DNA of 64,000 bases, from the NCBI RefSeq assembly GCF_002115725.1, contig NZ_JFKD01000016.1:51009-115008 (forward strand). Direction: 5' to 3'. This document shows positions 1 through 8,639 of this stretch, piece after piece. How positions within the stretch are numbered: position 1 is the stretch's first letter; each line of letters starts with the position of its first letter. Made by a program: the position numbers and the translations under genes. The stretch comes from Marivita cryptomonadis. GTDB taxonomy: Bacteria; Pseudomonadota; Alphaproteobacteria; Rhodobacterales; Rhodobacteraceae. Below the pieces are notes generated by a model that worked only from the letters and a program-made list of their open reading frames with translations, did no database searches and was not told the origin of the DNA.

Positions 1-1
1 T

Positions 2-688
2 GTGGTGGATGTGAAGACCATCTGCGCCGCAGCGCGCGAGCGAGGGATTGTCAGCCTAATCGACGGGTCACAGGCCGCCGTGCACATGCCGGTCAACGTG
101 GATGACATTGGTTGTGATTTCTACGCCATCACCGGGCACAAGCTTTACGGTCCGTCCGGGTCGGGTGCGATCTATATGAAGAAGGCGCGGATGGCCGAGA
201 TGCAGCCGTTCCTTGGTGGCGGCGACATGATCCGCGAGGTCCACAAAGACGAGGTGACGTGGAACGACGCGCCGATGATGTTCGAGGCGGGCACGCCCGG
301 TATCGTGCAGCAGATCGGCCTTGGCGTAGCGCTGGACTACATGATGGGGATCGGCATGGACAAGATTGCCGCCCACGAGAAAAAGCTGCGTGATTATGCG
401 CGGACGCGTCTGGATGGCCTGAATTGGCTGCAAGTGCAGGGCACAACGCCCGACAAAGCGGCGATTTTCAGTTTCACGCTGGATGGCGCAGCCCATGCGC
501 ATGACATCTCGACCATCCTTGATAAAAAGGGTGTCGCGGTGCGGGCGGGTCAGCATTGCACAGGGCCGTTGATGGATCATCTGGGCCTGACCGCCACGTG
601 CCGCGCGTCGTTCGGGATGTACAATACGGAAGAAGAAGTGGACAAACTGGTGGATGCGCTGGAACTGGCGCATGATCTTTTTGCCTGA
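2..688 (+). CDS. sufS: Cysteine desulfurase SufS, 3' part (5' end outside window)
   Basis: PLP-dependent class V aminotransferase fold that takes sulfur from L-cysteine for Fe-S cluster assembly by the SUF system. The visible 228 residues carry the PLP lysine in the ITGHKLYGP motif (K47 of the fragment) and the catalytic cysteine in RAGQHCTGP (C186 of the fragment), followed by the usual RASFGMYNTEEE C-terminal signature. The family is about 405 residues long, so roughly the first 175 lie left of the window; the frame is open to the edge and the apparent GTG start is not a real one. Other suf genes would be expected upstream. Confidence 0.93.
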   Translation: MVDVKTICAAARERGIVSLIDGSQAAVHMPVNVDDIGCDFYAITGHKLYGPSGSGAIYMKKARMAEMQPFLGGGDMIREVHKDEVTWNDAPMMFEAGTPGIVQQIGLGVALDYMMGIGMDKIAAHEKKLRDYARTRLDGLNWLQVQGTTPDKAAIFSFTLDGAAHAHDISTILDKKGVAVRAGQHCTGPLMDHLGLTATCRASFGMYNTEEEVDKLVDALELAHDLFA

Positions 689-702
689 ATTGGGGGGACA
701 GC

Positions 703-1131
703 ATGGCAAACCTATCCTTGCGCCGCGCGCGCACCATCATCCGAAAGACGCTTGAAGCAGGGCGCGCAGCCGAGATGAAACCGCTTTCCGTGATCGTACT
801 GGATGCGGGTGGCAATGTTCAGGCGTTCGAGCGTGAGGACGGGGCAAGCCCGGGGCGGTTCCAAATCGCCCATGCCAAAGCTTATGGCTCGGTCATGCTG
901 GGTATGGCGGGCACGGCGCAGAAAAAACGGGCCGAAGAACAAGGCTATTTCATCACCGCTGCAGGCGCGGCTCTTGGCGGGCAGATGGTTCCGGTGCCGG
1001 GTGGCGTGCTTGTGCGCGATGCCAAGGGCGTTGTGCTGGGATCTGTTGGCGTGACTGGTGATACATCAGACAATGATGCAGCCGCTGCCAAGGTGGGAAT
1101 CGAATCCGTGGGTCTGACTGCGGAAATATAA
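703..1131 (+). CDS. GlcG/HbpS-like heme-binding family protein (DUF336)
   Basis: A 142-residue protein with the GlcG/HbpS signature: an N-terminal helix (SLRRARTIIRKTLEAGRA), a strand VIVLDAGGNVQAFEREDGA, and the late VGVTGDTSDNDAAAAKVGI stretch. Members of this family bind heme or are small accessory proteins beside oxidases; the precise role is usually unknown. It starts 14 bases after the sufS stop and is followed 12 bases later by an amidotransferase, so the three are probably co-transcribed. The family assignment is firm and the function is not. Confidence 0.8.
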   Translation: MANLSLRRARTIIRKTLEAGRAAEMKPLSVIVLDAGGNVQAFEREDGASPGRFQIAHAKAYGSVMLGMAGTAQKKRAEEQGYFITAAGAALGGQMVPVPGGVLVRDAKGVVLGSVGVTGDTSDNDAAAAKVGIESVGLTAEI

Positions 1132-1143
1132 GGATAGTTCATT

Positions 1144-1926
1144 ATGGCGCGGCCCGTCGTCGGCATCATCGGCAACCAGCATCTGATCAATGATCAGTAC
1201 CCCGCGCATGCGGGCGGGTCGATGAACTCTGAGGCGATCGCGCAGGTATCGGACTGCATGCCGCTGCTGGTGCCCGCCGATCCACGGTTCCTGTCGGTCA
1301 ATGAACTGCTTGAGGTGTGCGACGGGTTCTTGCTGACCGGCGGGCGTCCCAACGTGCATCCCGAGGAATATGGCGAGGCCGAGACCGAGGCGCATGGCGC
1401 CTTCGACCGCGCCCGCGACGCGATCACCCTGCCGCTGGTGCGGGCCTGTGTCGAACGCGGTCAGCCGTTTCTTGGCATCTGTCGTGGCTTTCAGGAAGTG
1501 AACGTCGCGATGGGTGGTACGCTGCATCCCGAGATTCGCGACCTGCCGGGGCGGATGAACCACCGGATGCCCCCCGATGGCACGCTGGAGGAAAAATTCG
1601 CCCTGCGCCATGCTGTGACCCTGCAGGAGGGGGGCGTGTTCCACCGCCTGTTCGGCGCGTCCGAGGTGATGACCAACACATTGCACGGGCAGGGGATCAA
1701 GACCCCCGGCGCGCGCATCGTCATCGAAGGCCATGCGCCCGATGGCACACCCGAGGCGACGTTTATCAAGGATGCACCGGGCTTTACCCTGTCGGTGCAA
1801 TGGCACCCGGAATGGGACGCCTCCAACGACCCGGTGTCGCGCCCGCTGTTTCAGGCGTTCGGCGATGCGGTGCGGGACTGGGCACAGGGCCGTGTGACCG
1901 GCGGACAACGCGTCAACGCGGTGTAA
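1144..1926 (+). CDS. Class I glutamine amidotransferase, PuuD-like gamma-glutamyl hydrolase
   Basis: A 260-residue peptidase C26 / class I amidotransferase-like protein. The nucleophile elbow FLGICRGFQEVNVAMGG supplies the catalytic cysteine, and VQWHPEWD supplies the His and acidic residue of the triad. The opening PVVGIIGNQHLINDQYPAHAGG resembles gamma-glutamyl-GABA hydrolases of polyamine breakdown (PuuD). No other putrescine-degradation genes are nearby, so the substrate is inferred from family only. It runs convergent with kynU, with a hairpin between them. Confidence 0.82.
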   Translation: MARPVVGIIGNQHLINDQYPAHAGGSMNSEAIAQVSDCMPLLVPADPRFLSVNELLEVCDGFLLTGGRPNVHPEEYGEAETEAHGAFDRARDAITLPLVRACVERGQPFLGICRGFQEVNVAMGGTLHPEIRDLPGRMNHRMPPDGTLEEKFALRHAVTLQEGGVFHRLFGASEVMTNTLHGQGIKTPGARIVIEGHAPDGTPEATFIKDAPGFTLSVQWHPEWDASNDPVSRPLFQAFGDAVRDWAQGRVTGGQRVNAV

Positions 1927-1944
1927 GTCTCCGTTGACGGAGAC
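1927..1944. terminator. Hairpin between convergent genes
   Basis: A perfect inverted repeat with 8-bp arms (GTCTCCGT and ACGGAGAC) and a 2-base spacer directly after the amidotransferase stop, before the kynU stop at 1954. It has no T tract, so bidirectional terminator or attenuating hairpin are both possible. Its core TCCGTTGACGGA is the reverse complement of the core of the hairpin at 5906-5927. Confidence 0.5.
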
Positions 1945-1953
1945 CGCCGCGCC

Positions 1954-3147
1954 TCAGGTGACTGCTTTGCGCTGTTTGAATTCAGGTGTGTCCCAAAGAC
2001 GGTCGCGCATGATGTTTGCCAAGATTTCGATGGCAGCGTCGATGTCCTGCTCGTTCAGGTAAAGCGGTGTGAACCCGAACCGCATGATGTCCGGCGCGCG
2101 AAAATCCCCGATCACCTTGTGCGCAATCAGCGCCTGCATCGCGGCGTAGCCATCAGCAAAGCGGAAACTCACCTGAGAACCGCGCTGTGTCGCGTCGCGT
2201 GGGCTGGCGAGGATCAGATCGGGGCAGGTCGCTTCGACCCCGGCGATGAAGCGGTCGGACAGTTCAATGGAGCGCGCGCGCAGGTCCGCCATGTCCACAT
2301 CGTCCCACGCGTCCAGTGCCGCATCGAGTGCGGCCATCTGCACGATGGGCGGTGTGCCGACCCGCATGCGGGCGATGCCCGCACCGGGTGTGTAGTCCAG
2401 ATCGAAGGCGAAGGGGCTGTCATGGCCCAGCCAGCCCGAGAGCGCGGGCAACGCCATGTCGGCATGGCGCGGTGACACGTAGATGAAGGCGGGCGCACCG
2501 GGGCCGCCGTTGAGGTACTTGTAGGTGCAGCCGACCGCGAAATCGGCCTTGGCCCCGGCCAGATCAACCGGCAGCGCACCAGCGGAATGCGCCAGATCCC
2601 AGATTGTCACCACGCCATTGGCATGCGCCTTGGCGGTCAGCGCGGCCATGTCGTGTTTGCGCCCGGTGCGGTAATCGACCTCGGTGATCAGCGTCACGGC
2701 GATGTCGTCGGTGATGGAGGTCTCGACCTCTTCGGGGGCGACAAGGCGCAGCTCGTAGTCAGGCCCGAGGAGCGAGATCAGCCCTTCGGCCATGTAGAGA
2801 TCCGAGGGGAAATTGCCGGTGTCCGACAGGATCACGCGCCGGTCCGGGTTAAGCTTCAACGCGGCGGCGAGCGCCTGAAACACCTTGATCGACAGCGTGT
2901 CGCCGACCACTACGTGACCCGGTTCCGCGCCGATCAGCCGTCCGATCCGGTCGCCCAGCCGCGCGGGCATGTCCATCCAGCCACAGGCGTTCCAGCCAGT
3001 GATCAGGTGATCGCCCCATTCGGCTGTTACGGTTTGCGCAACGCGCGCCGCGACTGCCTTGGGCAGCGGACCCAGAGAGTTGCCGTCGAGATAGATCATG
3101 CCTTCGGGCAGGTGAAACGCGGCGCGGGTGGCGGTGAAATCGGTCAT
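1954..3147 (-). CDS. kynU: Kynureninase
   Basis: A PLP enzyme that cleaves L-kynurenine to anthranilate and alanine. The 397-residue protein has the typical opening FHLPEGMIYLDGNSLGPLP and the PLP lysine in GCTYKYLNGGPG. The ATG at 3147 is chosen because a GGAAAGGGAC ribosome site precedes it and family members start with a similar MTDF segment; a longer reading frame would run into kynA. It is the last gene of the SDR-kynA-kynU operon, 19 bases after kynA. Together kynA and kynU take tryptophan towards anthranilate, apart from the formamidase step. Confidence 0.95.
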   Translation of the reverse strand: MTDFTATRAAFHLPEGMIYLDGNSLGPLPKAVAARVAQTVTAEWGDHLITGWNACGWMDMPARLGDRIGRLIGAEPGHVVVGDTLSIKVFQALAAALKLNPDRRVILSDTGNFPSDLYMAEGLISLLGPDYELRLVAPEEVETSITDDIAVTLITEVDYRTGRKHDMAALTAKAHANGVVTIWDLAHSAGALPVDLAGAKADFAVGCTYKYLNGGPGAPAFIYVSPRHADMALPALSGWLGHDSPFAFDLDYTPGAGIARMRVGTPPIVQMAALDAALDAWDDVDMADLRARSIELSDRFIAGVEATCPDLILASPRDATQRGSQVSFRFADGYAAMQALIAHKVIGDFRAPDIMRFGFTPLYLNEQDIDAAIEILANIMRDRLWDTPEFKQRKAVT

Positions 3148-3166
3148 GTCGTCCCTTTCCGGGGTC

Positions 3167-4000
3167 TTAGAGTTTGGTCCGCAGGTGCCAGAGATCGGGG
3201 AAAAGCTCAACCTCGAGCATGCGCTTGAGATAGGACACGCCGCCGGTGCCCCCGGTGCCACGTTTGAGCCCGATCACCCGTTCCACCGTGGTCACATGGT
3301 TAAAGCGCCAGCGTCGGAAATAATCTTCCAGATCAACCAGCTTTTCCGCCAGTTCATACAGATCCCAGTAGCGGCTTGGATCGCGGTACACCTCGGCCCA
3401 AGCGGCCTGCACGCCCTCGTCCGGTTGGTGCGGCTTGGTCCGGTCGCGGCTCAGCGCGTCTTCGGGTACGGCCACAACCTGCGCCAGCCGCATCAGCGCG
3501 CAGTCATAAAGCGATGGTTTCTCCATCTCGGCCTCAAGCCGCCCCATAAGATCGGGCCGGTGCGCATGGGGTTTGACCATTGCAGAGTTGCGGTTGCCCA
3601 GCAGAAATTCGATCTCGCGGTATTGGGCGGACTGGAACCCCGAGCTTTGGCCCAAGGTTTCGCGGAACGTGGTGTAGTCGCTGGGCGTCATGGTGCGCAG
3701 CACGTCCCATGCCGAATTGAGCTGTTCGAAAATCCGTGATACCCGCGCCAACATCTTGAACGCAGGTCGGATCTCTGCCCCCGAAAGGGTGGCGCGGGCC
3801 GCGTGCAGCTCGTGCAGCGCCAGCCGCATCCAGAGCTCCGAGGTCTGGTGCTGGACGATGAACAGCAATTCGTCATGCGCACTGCTGAGTGGGTGTTGGG
3901 CATCGAGAACCGCATCGAGGCCAAGATAATCGGTATAGGACATGCGCCCGTCAAACGACATCTGCGCGCCGTCTTTTGCGGGATCGTAAGCGTCGGTCAA
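3167..4000 (-). CDS. kynA: Tryptophan 2,3-dioxygenase
   Basis: Heme dioxygenase that opens the indole ring of L-tryptophan to N-formylkynurenine, the first step of the kynurenine pathway. The 277-residue product shows the family core: [17 protein letters not shown] near the N terminus, the distal-pocket stretch [18 protein letters not shown], and the proximal-ligand region [16 protein letters not shown] with [11 protein letters not shown] close to the end. It overlaps the upstream SDR gene by 4 bases, consistent with translational coupling. No kynB-type formamidase is seen in this window. Confidence 0.96.
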   Translation of the reverse strand: MTDAYDPAKDGAQMSFDGRMSYTDYLGLDAVLDAQHPLSSAHDELLFIVQHQTSELWMRLALHELHAARATLSGAEIRPAFKMLARVSRIFEQLNSAWDVLRTMTPSDYTTFRETLGQSSGFQSAQYREIEFLLGNRNSAMVKPHAHRPDLMGRLEAEMEKPSLYDCALMRLAQVVAVPEDALSRDRTKPHQPDEGVQAAWAEVYRDPSRYWDLYELAEKLVDLEDYFRRWRFNHVTTVERVIGLKRGTGGTGGVSYLKRMLEVELFPDLWHLRTKL

Positions 4001-4752
4001 AACTCACCTCCGGCGATCTGGATGGCCTGACCGTTGACGCTGCCGGACTGAGGTGCGCAGAGCCACAGCACCGCTTCGGCCACTTCCCCGGGTGCGATCA
4101 GGCGGCCATGGGGGTTCGCGCCCACCATAACAGCGCGCGCTTCGTCCTCGCTCATGCCGGTGCGGGCCATGATGCGGTCGATGTTCTGGGGCACGATCTC
4201 GGTGTCCACATAAGCCGGGCAGATCGCGTTGAATGTATAGGGTTTGCCAAGATAGTCCGCGGCCAATCCACGGATCAGCCCCACCATCGCGTGTTTCGAC
4301 GCGGTGTAGCAGGGCGCGCCCTTTAGGCCGCGCAGCCCGGCGATGGAACTGATGGCGATCACACGGCCCCAATCTGTCTGGTGCATCGACTTCAGGCTTT
4401 CTCGGATCGTCAGGAAGGTGCCGTCAAGGTTGGTCGCCATCATGTTGCGCCAGAACGCCATGTCCATCTTGTGCAGCGCCCGGCCTTCGGCGATGCCCGC
4501 ATTGGGCACACAGATTTGGATGGGCCCCCGTGCGGCAACCGCTTCGGCGATGCCCTCCACAACCGATGCTTCATCCTGCACGTCCATGACCAGCGCATGC
4601 AACCCGTGCGCGCTGGCGGCAGCTTCAAGCACATCGGCGCGGCGGCTTGTGATCGTCACCTCGGCGCCCGCGCCACGCAAGGCTGTGGCAATGGCAAGGC
4701 CGATGCCCGTGCCGCCGCCTGTGATCAGGGCGTGTTTTCCGGTGAGTGTCAT
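3997..4752 (-). CDS. SDR family NAD(P)-dependent oxidoreductase, first gene of kyn operon
   Basis: A classical short-chain dehydrogenase of 251 residues: cofactor loop TGGGTGIG at residues 12-19, the PNAG segment, catalytic Ser in ISSIAG, and the YTASK active-site motif. The ATG at 4752 follows a GGGAGGCAAC ribosome site. It resembles 3-hydroxybutyrate dehydrogenase-type SDRs, but the substrate cannot be read from sequence. Its 4-base overlap with kynA ties it to tryptophan catabolism. A near-perfect operator lies about 85 bp upstream, shared with the divergent MBL gene. Confidence 0.88.
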   Translation of the reverse strand: MTLTGKHALITGGGTGIGLAIATALRGAGAEVTITSRRADVLEAAASAHGLHALVMDVQDEASVVEGIAEAVAARGPIQICVPNAGIAEGRALHKMDMAFWRNMMATNLDGTFLTIRESLKSMHQTDWGRVIAISSIAGLRGLKGAPCYTASKHAMVGLIRGLAADYLGKPYTFNAICPAYVDTEIVPQNIDRIMARTGMSEDEARAVMVGANPHGRLIAPGEVAEAVLWLCAPQSGSVNGQAIQIAGGEF

Positions 4753-4836
4753 GTTGCCTCCCATAACCTTTCGGCGCGACCGTATAGGTCTGATCGCCAG
4801 TGGCAAGATGGCCCACCTGCGAGGGCTTGCTTTTCT

Positions 4837-4854
4837 CATTCACGTTCGTGAATG
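4837..4854. promoter_or_regulatory. Palindromic operator between divergent genes
   Basis: An 18-bp inverted repeat with perfect 8-bp arms, CATTCACG and CGTGAATG, separated by TT. It sits between the SDR-kynA-kynU operon (starts at 4752) and the MBL-fold gene (starts at 4879). Its size and symmetry fit a TetR- or similar HTH-type operator. No regulator gene is adjacent, so the cognate protein is unknown. Confidence 0.6.
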
Positions 4855-4878
4855 TGACCCCAACAGGAGGAGCCCCTT

Positions 4879-5826
4879 ATGCGATTGACCTTGATCGTGG
4901 CCGCTGGACTGACCGCCAGTCTTGCCCAAGCCAGCGAAGACATTGCCGACAAGTATCCACAGTCAGAACTCTATGACAAACCGGTCGAAGTGATCCCGCA
5001 CGTCTTTTCGGCCATCGGAGCCACCGCACCGCCGACCTATGAGAATTCTGGCCACAACAACAACCTGAGCTTTGTGCTGACCGGTGATGGGGTTGTGGTG
5101 ATCAATAGCGGTGCATCGGCCCGTCTGGCCAAGGCCCTGCATGACGAAATCAAGATGCTCACCGACCAGCCGGTGAAACTGGTGATCAACGAAAACGGTC
5201 AAGGCCATGCGATGCTGGGCAATTCCTATTGGGCCGGTCTGGGTGTCGACATTCTTGCCCATGAGGATGCCATCGCCGAAGTGGAGAAGAACGGCGATTT
5301 CATTCTTCAGGGTATGCAGCGCTACAATCGGGACAAAGCTGAAGGCACGGAAGTCGTAGTGCCCAACCTGAGCTTCTCGGACCAGCATATTGTTGAGATG
5401 GGCGACGTGACGCTTGAGGTGCTGCACCTTGGTCCGGCGCATGATCCGGGCGATGCGCAGGTGTGGATCCCCCAATGGGGCATCGTGATTGCGGGGGATA
5501 TCGCGTTTCATGAACGGATGCCGCCGATTTTCCCGGAAACTGATACAGACGCTTGGGTTGAGACTTTTGAAGGCCCGTTCACCGACCTGGGAGCCACTTA
5601 TGTGATCCCCGGCCACGGACACCCGACCAATATGGCGCAGGTGACGCGGTATACCTCGGATTACATCAATGATCTTCGGGCCAAGATCGGGGCGCATATC
5701 GAAGAGGGTGGCGATCTGGCCAGCGCCTATTATGTGGATCAGTCGAACTGGGAACACCTGGATACATTCGAGGAACTGGCGACCAAGAATGCGGGTCGTG
5801 TGTTCGAGGAGATGGAGTGGGAATGA
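4879..5826 (+). CDS. Secreted MBL-fold metallo-hydrolase-like protein with degenerate first metal motif
   Basis: A 315-residue protein with a signal peptide (MRLTLIVAAGLTASLAQA) and a metallo-beta-lactamase fold. Later metal-site motifs are present: LGPAHDPGDAQVW, VIAGDIAFHERMPP and VIPGHGHPTN. At the position where HxHxDH is expected, residues 104-110 read NENGQGH, so most ligands of the first zinc site are replaced. The protein is therefore likely to bind one metal, bind it differently, or be inactive. It is divergent from the kyn operon and shares its operator region. Ribosome site AGGAGGAG precedes the start. Confidence 0.82.
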   Translation: MRLTLIVAAGLTASLAQASEDIADKYPQSELYDKPVEVIPHVFSAIGATAPPTYENSGHNNNLSFVLTGDGVVVINSGASARLAKALHDEIKMLTDQPVKLVINENGQGHAMLGNSYWAGLGVDILAHEDAIAEVEKNGDFILQGMQRYNRDKAEGTEVVVPNLSFSDQHIVEMGDVTLEVLHLGPAHDPGDAQVWIPQWGIVIAGDIAFHERMPPIFPETDTDAWVETFEGPFTDLGATYVIPGHGHPTNMAQVTRYTSDYINDLRAKIGAHIEEGGDLASAYYVDQSNWEHLDTFEELATKNAGRVFEEMEWE

Positions 5827-5846
5827 ACGCGGGACCGTGACCTGCA

Positions 5847-5951
5847 CTTCTTCTTTTTCCAAATATGCCGGGGGAGGCGCCGTAGGCGACGGGGGCTGGC
5901 CCCCGGCATTTCCGTCAACGGAAATGCGAAGATGCGTCGACGCATCTTCGC
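5847..5951. repeat. Compound intergenic repeat with three consecutive hairpins
   Basis: Starts with the 22-bp sequence 5847-5868, which recurs exactly at 10380-10401. Then follow three inverted repeats in tandem: 10-bp arms 5865-5874 / 5900-5909; 10-bp arms 5906-5915 / 5918-5927 with a CA spacer; and a perfect 26-bp palindrome 5926-5951 centred on GTCGAC. Arms of neighbouring hairpins overlap by a few bases, so alternative foldings are possible. It separates the MBL gene from betC and may act as terminator or mRNA stabiliser. C-rich elements of this type are common in Roseobacter intergenic regions. Confidence 0.75.
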
Positions 5952-6019
5952 CCAGCCCGGATTGACGCGGCTGCATGATCGCACCAGTGTCGCGCCAAAT
6001 CCTGCGCGAGGGAGCGATC

Positions 6020-7525
6020 ATGCAGCCGAACATCCTGATTCTGATGGTGGACCAGTTGAACGGAACGCTGTTTCCCGATGGCCCCGCCGACTGGCTGCAC
6101 GCACCGAACCTCAAGAAACTGGCGGCGCGATCGACCCGGTTCAAGAACGCCTATACCGCCAGCCCCCTTTGTGCGCCGGGACGAGCGGCGTTCATGTCGG
6201 GGCAATTGCCTTCGGCCACAGGTGTCTACGACAACGCGGCTGAATTCCCGTCCTCGATCCCCACATATGCGCATCACCTGCGCCGCGCCGGGTATTACAC
6301 AGCGCTGTCTGGCAAGATGCATTTCGTCGGCCCCGATCAGCTTCACGGGTTCGAAGCGCGGCTGACCACCGACATCTACCCCGCCGATTTCGGCTGGACG
6401 CCGGATTACCGCAAGCCCGGTGAACGAATAGACTGGTGGTATCACAACATGGGGTCGGTCACCGGTGCGGGTGTTGCAGAGATCACCAACCAGCTCGAAT
6501 ATGATGACGAGGTCGCGTACCAAGCCAAGCTGGCGCTCTACGATCTGGCGCGCGGAAAGGACGACCGCCCGTGGTGCCTGACCGCCAGTTTCACCCATCC
6601 GCATGATCCTTATGTGGCGCGGCGGAAATATTGGGACCTTTACGAAGACTGTGAACACCTGTTGCCAGAAATTCCGGCAATGGATTACTCGGACCACGAT
6701 CCACATGCGAAACGGATCTTTGACGCCAATGACTGGCGCAATTTCGATATCACCGAGGACGATATCAGAAAATCGCGCCGCGCCTATTTCGCCAATATCT
6801 CATATTTGGACGACAAGATCGGGGAAATCCTGCAAGTGCTCGAAGACACGCGGCAAGAGGCGATCATCCTTTTCGTGTCGGATCACGGCGACATGCTGGG
6901 TGAGCGTGGGCTGTGGTTCAAGATGTGCTTTTACGAAGGCTCGGCGCGGGTGCCGCTGATGATCGCGGCCCCTTGCATGGAGCCGGGGTTGGTAACCGAT
7001 CCGGTCTCCACCATTGATGTTTGCCCGACGCTTTGCGCGCTTGCAGGGGTGAGCATGGAGGAGGTGATGCCCTGGACCACGGGGGAATCGCTGGTGTCTC
7101 TGGGGCAGGGCGGCACACGCACCAGCCCGGTGGCGATGGAATACGCGGCCGAGGGGTCGTATGCGCCGCTGGTGTCGCTGCGCTATGGCAAGTGGAAGTA
7201 TAACCGCTGTGCTCTGGACCCAGATCAGCTCTTCGATCTTGAGGCCGATCCGCATGAATTGAGCAATCTCGCGGGTCACGCTGACCATCAAGGCACGGTG
7301 CAGACGTTGCGCGCGAAGTCCGAGGCGCGTTGGGATTTGGCACGGTTCGATGCGGAAGTGCGCGCCTCTCAGGCCAAACGATGGGTGGTTTACGAGGCCC
7401 TTCGGCAGGGTGGGTATTATCCGTGGGATTATCAACCGCTGCGCGATGCGTCCGAACGATTCATGCGCAATCATATGGATCTGAACGTGCTTGAAGAGGG
7501 GCAGCGTTTCCCGCGGGGGGAATGA
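6020..7525 (+). CDS. betC: Choline-sulfatase
   Basis: A 501-residue type I sulfatase that hydrolyses choline-O-sulfate to choline and sulfate. The formylglycine-type motif CAPGR with SPL before it and the ALSGKMHFVGPDQLHGFE stretch match choline-sulfatases. The C-terminal extension GYYPWDYQPLRDASERFMRNHMDLNVLEE is the specific choline-sulfatase tail. The start at 6020 has a GAGGGAG ribosome site. In many bacteria betC lies with betI/betAB or choline transport genes; here it stands alone behind the hairpin array. It needs a formylglycine-generating enzyme encoded elsewhere. Confidence 0.92.
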   Translation: MQPNILILMVDQLNGTLFPDGPADWLHAPNLKKLAARSTRFKNAYTASPLCAPGRAAFMSGQLPSATGVYDNAAEFPSSIPTYAHHLRRAGYYTALSGKMHFVGPDQLHGFEARLTTDIYPADFGWTPDYRKPGERIDWWYHNMGSVTGAGVAEITNQLEYDDEVAYQAKLALYDLARGKDDRPWCLTASFTHPHDPYVARRKYWDLYEDCEHLLPEIPAMDYSDHDPHAKRIFDANDWRNFDITEDDIRKSRRAYFANISYLDDKIGEILQVLEDTRQEAIILFVSDHGDMLGERGLWFKMCFYEGSARVPLMIAAPCMEPGLVTDPVSTIDVCPTLCALAGVSMEEVMPWTTGESLVSLGQGGTRTSPVAMEYAAEGSYAPLVSLRYGKWKYNRCALDPDQLFDLEADPHELSNLAGHADHQGTVQTLRAKSEARWDLARFDAEVRASQAKRWVVYEALRQGGYYPWDYQPLRDASERFMRNHMDLNVLEEGQRFPRGE

Positions 7526-7583
7526 TTAACCGTTCTTAACGCTTTCCATTGTTTGGCCATGTTTGGCTGCACATATTAACGGA

Positions 7584-8321
7584 ATGTTAAGACATGCTTT
7601 CCTAACCGCCGCTCTGATTCTTGCCACCCCTTTGTCTGCCGGGCCGAACGGCACCATCCGCGTTGTGGATGGGGACACGTTCAAGATCGACGGCACGACA
7701 GTGCGCCTGCACGCCATCGACGCGCCGGAAACCGATCAGATGTGCGGCGATTCCAACAGCCCCGCATGGGCCTGTGGTGACTGGGTACGCACCAAAACGC
7801 GCGAGATGTACGAAGGCCGCATTGCCCGCTGCGTCGCCACCGACACTGACCGCTATGGACGCACCGTCGCCAAATGCAGCGTTGACGGACGGGATGTTGG
7901 TGAACAATTGGTCAGCAACGGTCTGGCCTTTGCCTATCGTCAATACGGGATGGATTACGATCTTGCGGAAAAGGGCGCAGCGGTAAACGGGCGTGGGTTA
8001 CATGCGACTGGCGTCATGTCTCCGGCGGCGTTCAGGTCGGCGCAACGTGCACAGGCTGGCTCTTCGACCTTGGCACGGAACACGGGTGCCAAGACTGTCA
8101 CCGTCACTCGCGACACACCTGCCAAAAGCAGCTGGCTGCCCAACATCGTGAACCCGGATTGCGAGATCAAAGGCAATATCAGCCGAGGCGGCGAACGGAT
8201 TTACCACGTTCCAGGGCAAGATTATTACGCAAAAACATGGATCTCGCCGACCAAGGGCGAACGCTGGTTCTGCTCCGAAGCCGAAGCGCGTGCCGCAGGC
8301 TGGAGAAAAGCGCGGAATTGA
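7584..8321 (+). CDS. Secreted thermonuclease (SNase-like) family protein
   Basis: A 245-residue protein with a signal peptide ([20 protein letters not shown]) followed by a staphylococcal-nuclease fold: [24 protein letters not shown] and the [14 protein letters not shown] segment, with conserved Asp and Arg residues. A C-terminal region (about residues 180-240) holds [23 protein letters not shown], the extracellular/envelope Cys-containing module often found in these Rhodobacterales nucleases. A TTG seven codons upstream is possible, but the ATG at 7584 gives the cleaner signal peptide. Confidence 0.85.
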   Translation: MLRHAFLTAALILATPLSAGPNGTIRVVDGDTFKIDGTTVRLHAIDAPETDQMCGDSNSPAWACGDWVRTKTREMYEGRIARCVATDTDRYGRTVAKCSVDGRDVGEQLVSNGLAFAYRQYGMDYDLAEKGAAVNGRGLHATGVMSPAAFRSAQRAQAGSSTLARNTGAKTVTVTRDTPAKSSWLPNIVNPDCEIKGNISRGGERIYHVPGQDYYAKTWISPTKGERWFCSEAEARAAGWRKARN

Positions 8322-8402
8322 TCGCGGTTTGATCCGCGTCAAAGTGAAAGATGCATATCTCTGACAGTTTCACTCCAAAGACATCAGGAGAGGAGTGGTT
8401 CC

Positions 8403-8639
8403 ATGTCACATACACCGCATGAATTGGCCGACGAATTCCCGGAGCACATTGAAAAGATGAGCGCCTTGAAGCAATCGGACGCGCATTTTGCCAAGCTGTT
8501 CGACAGCTATCACGAGATCAACCGCAGCGTTCACCGCGCGGAAACCAACGTGGAGCCGATGGACGGGCTTGCCGAGACCGAGCTGCGTAAGAAACGCGGC
8601 GCGCTCAAGGACGAGATCTGGGGCTATCTGCAGAAATGA
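8403..8639 (+). CDS. YdcH / DUF465 family protein
   Basis: A 78-residue, charged, helical protein with the DUF465 pattern LADEFPEHIEKMSALKQSDAHF, then LFDSYHEINRSVHRAE and a terminal LRKKRGALKDEIWGYLQK. Members are small coiled-coil proteins of unknown function. A GGAGAGGAG ribosome site precedes the ATG. Its stop codon directly abuts the stop of the convergent glutathione peroxidase gene. Confidence 0.88.
   Translation: MSHTPHELADEFPEHIEKMSALKQSDAHFAKLFDSYHEINRSVHRAETNVEPMDGLAETELRKKRGALKDEIWGYLQK

Noticed and set aside
1066..1908. A 280-codon minus-strand open frame opposite the amidotransferase
   Set aside because: Antisense shadow; the plus-strand gene has catalytic motifs and fits the operon.
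5670..5965. Open frames across the hairpin array after the MBL gene
   Set aside because: The array is made of perfect inverted repeats and gives no protein-like sequence on either strand.
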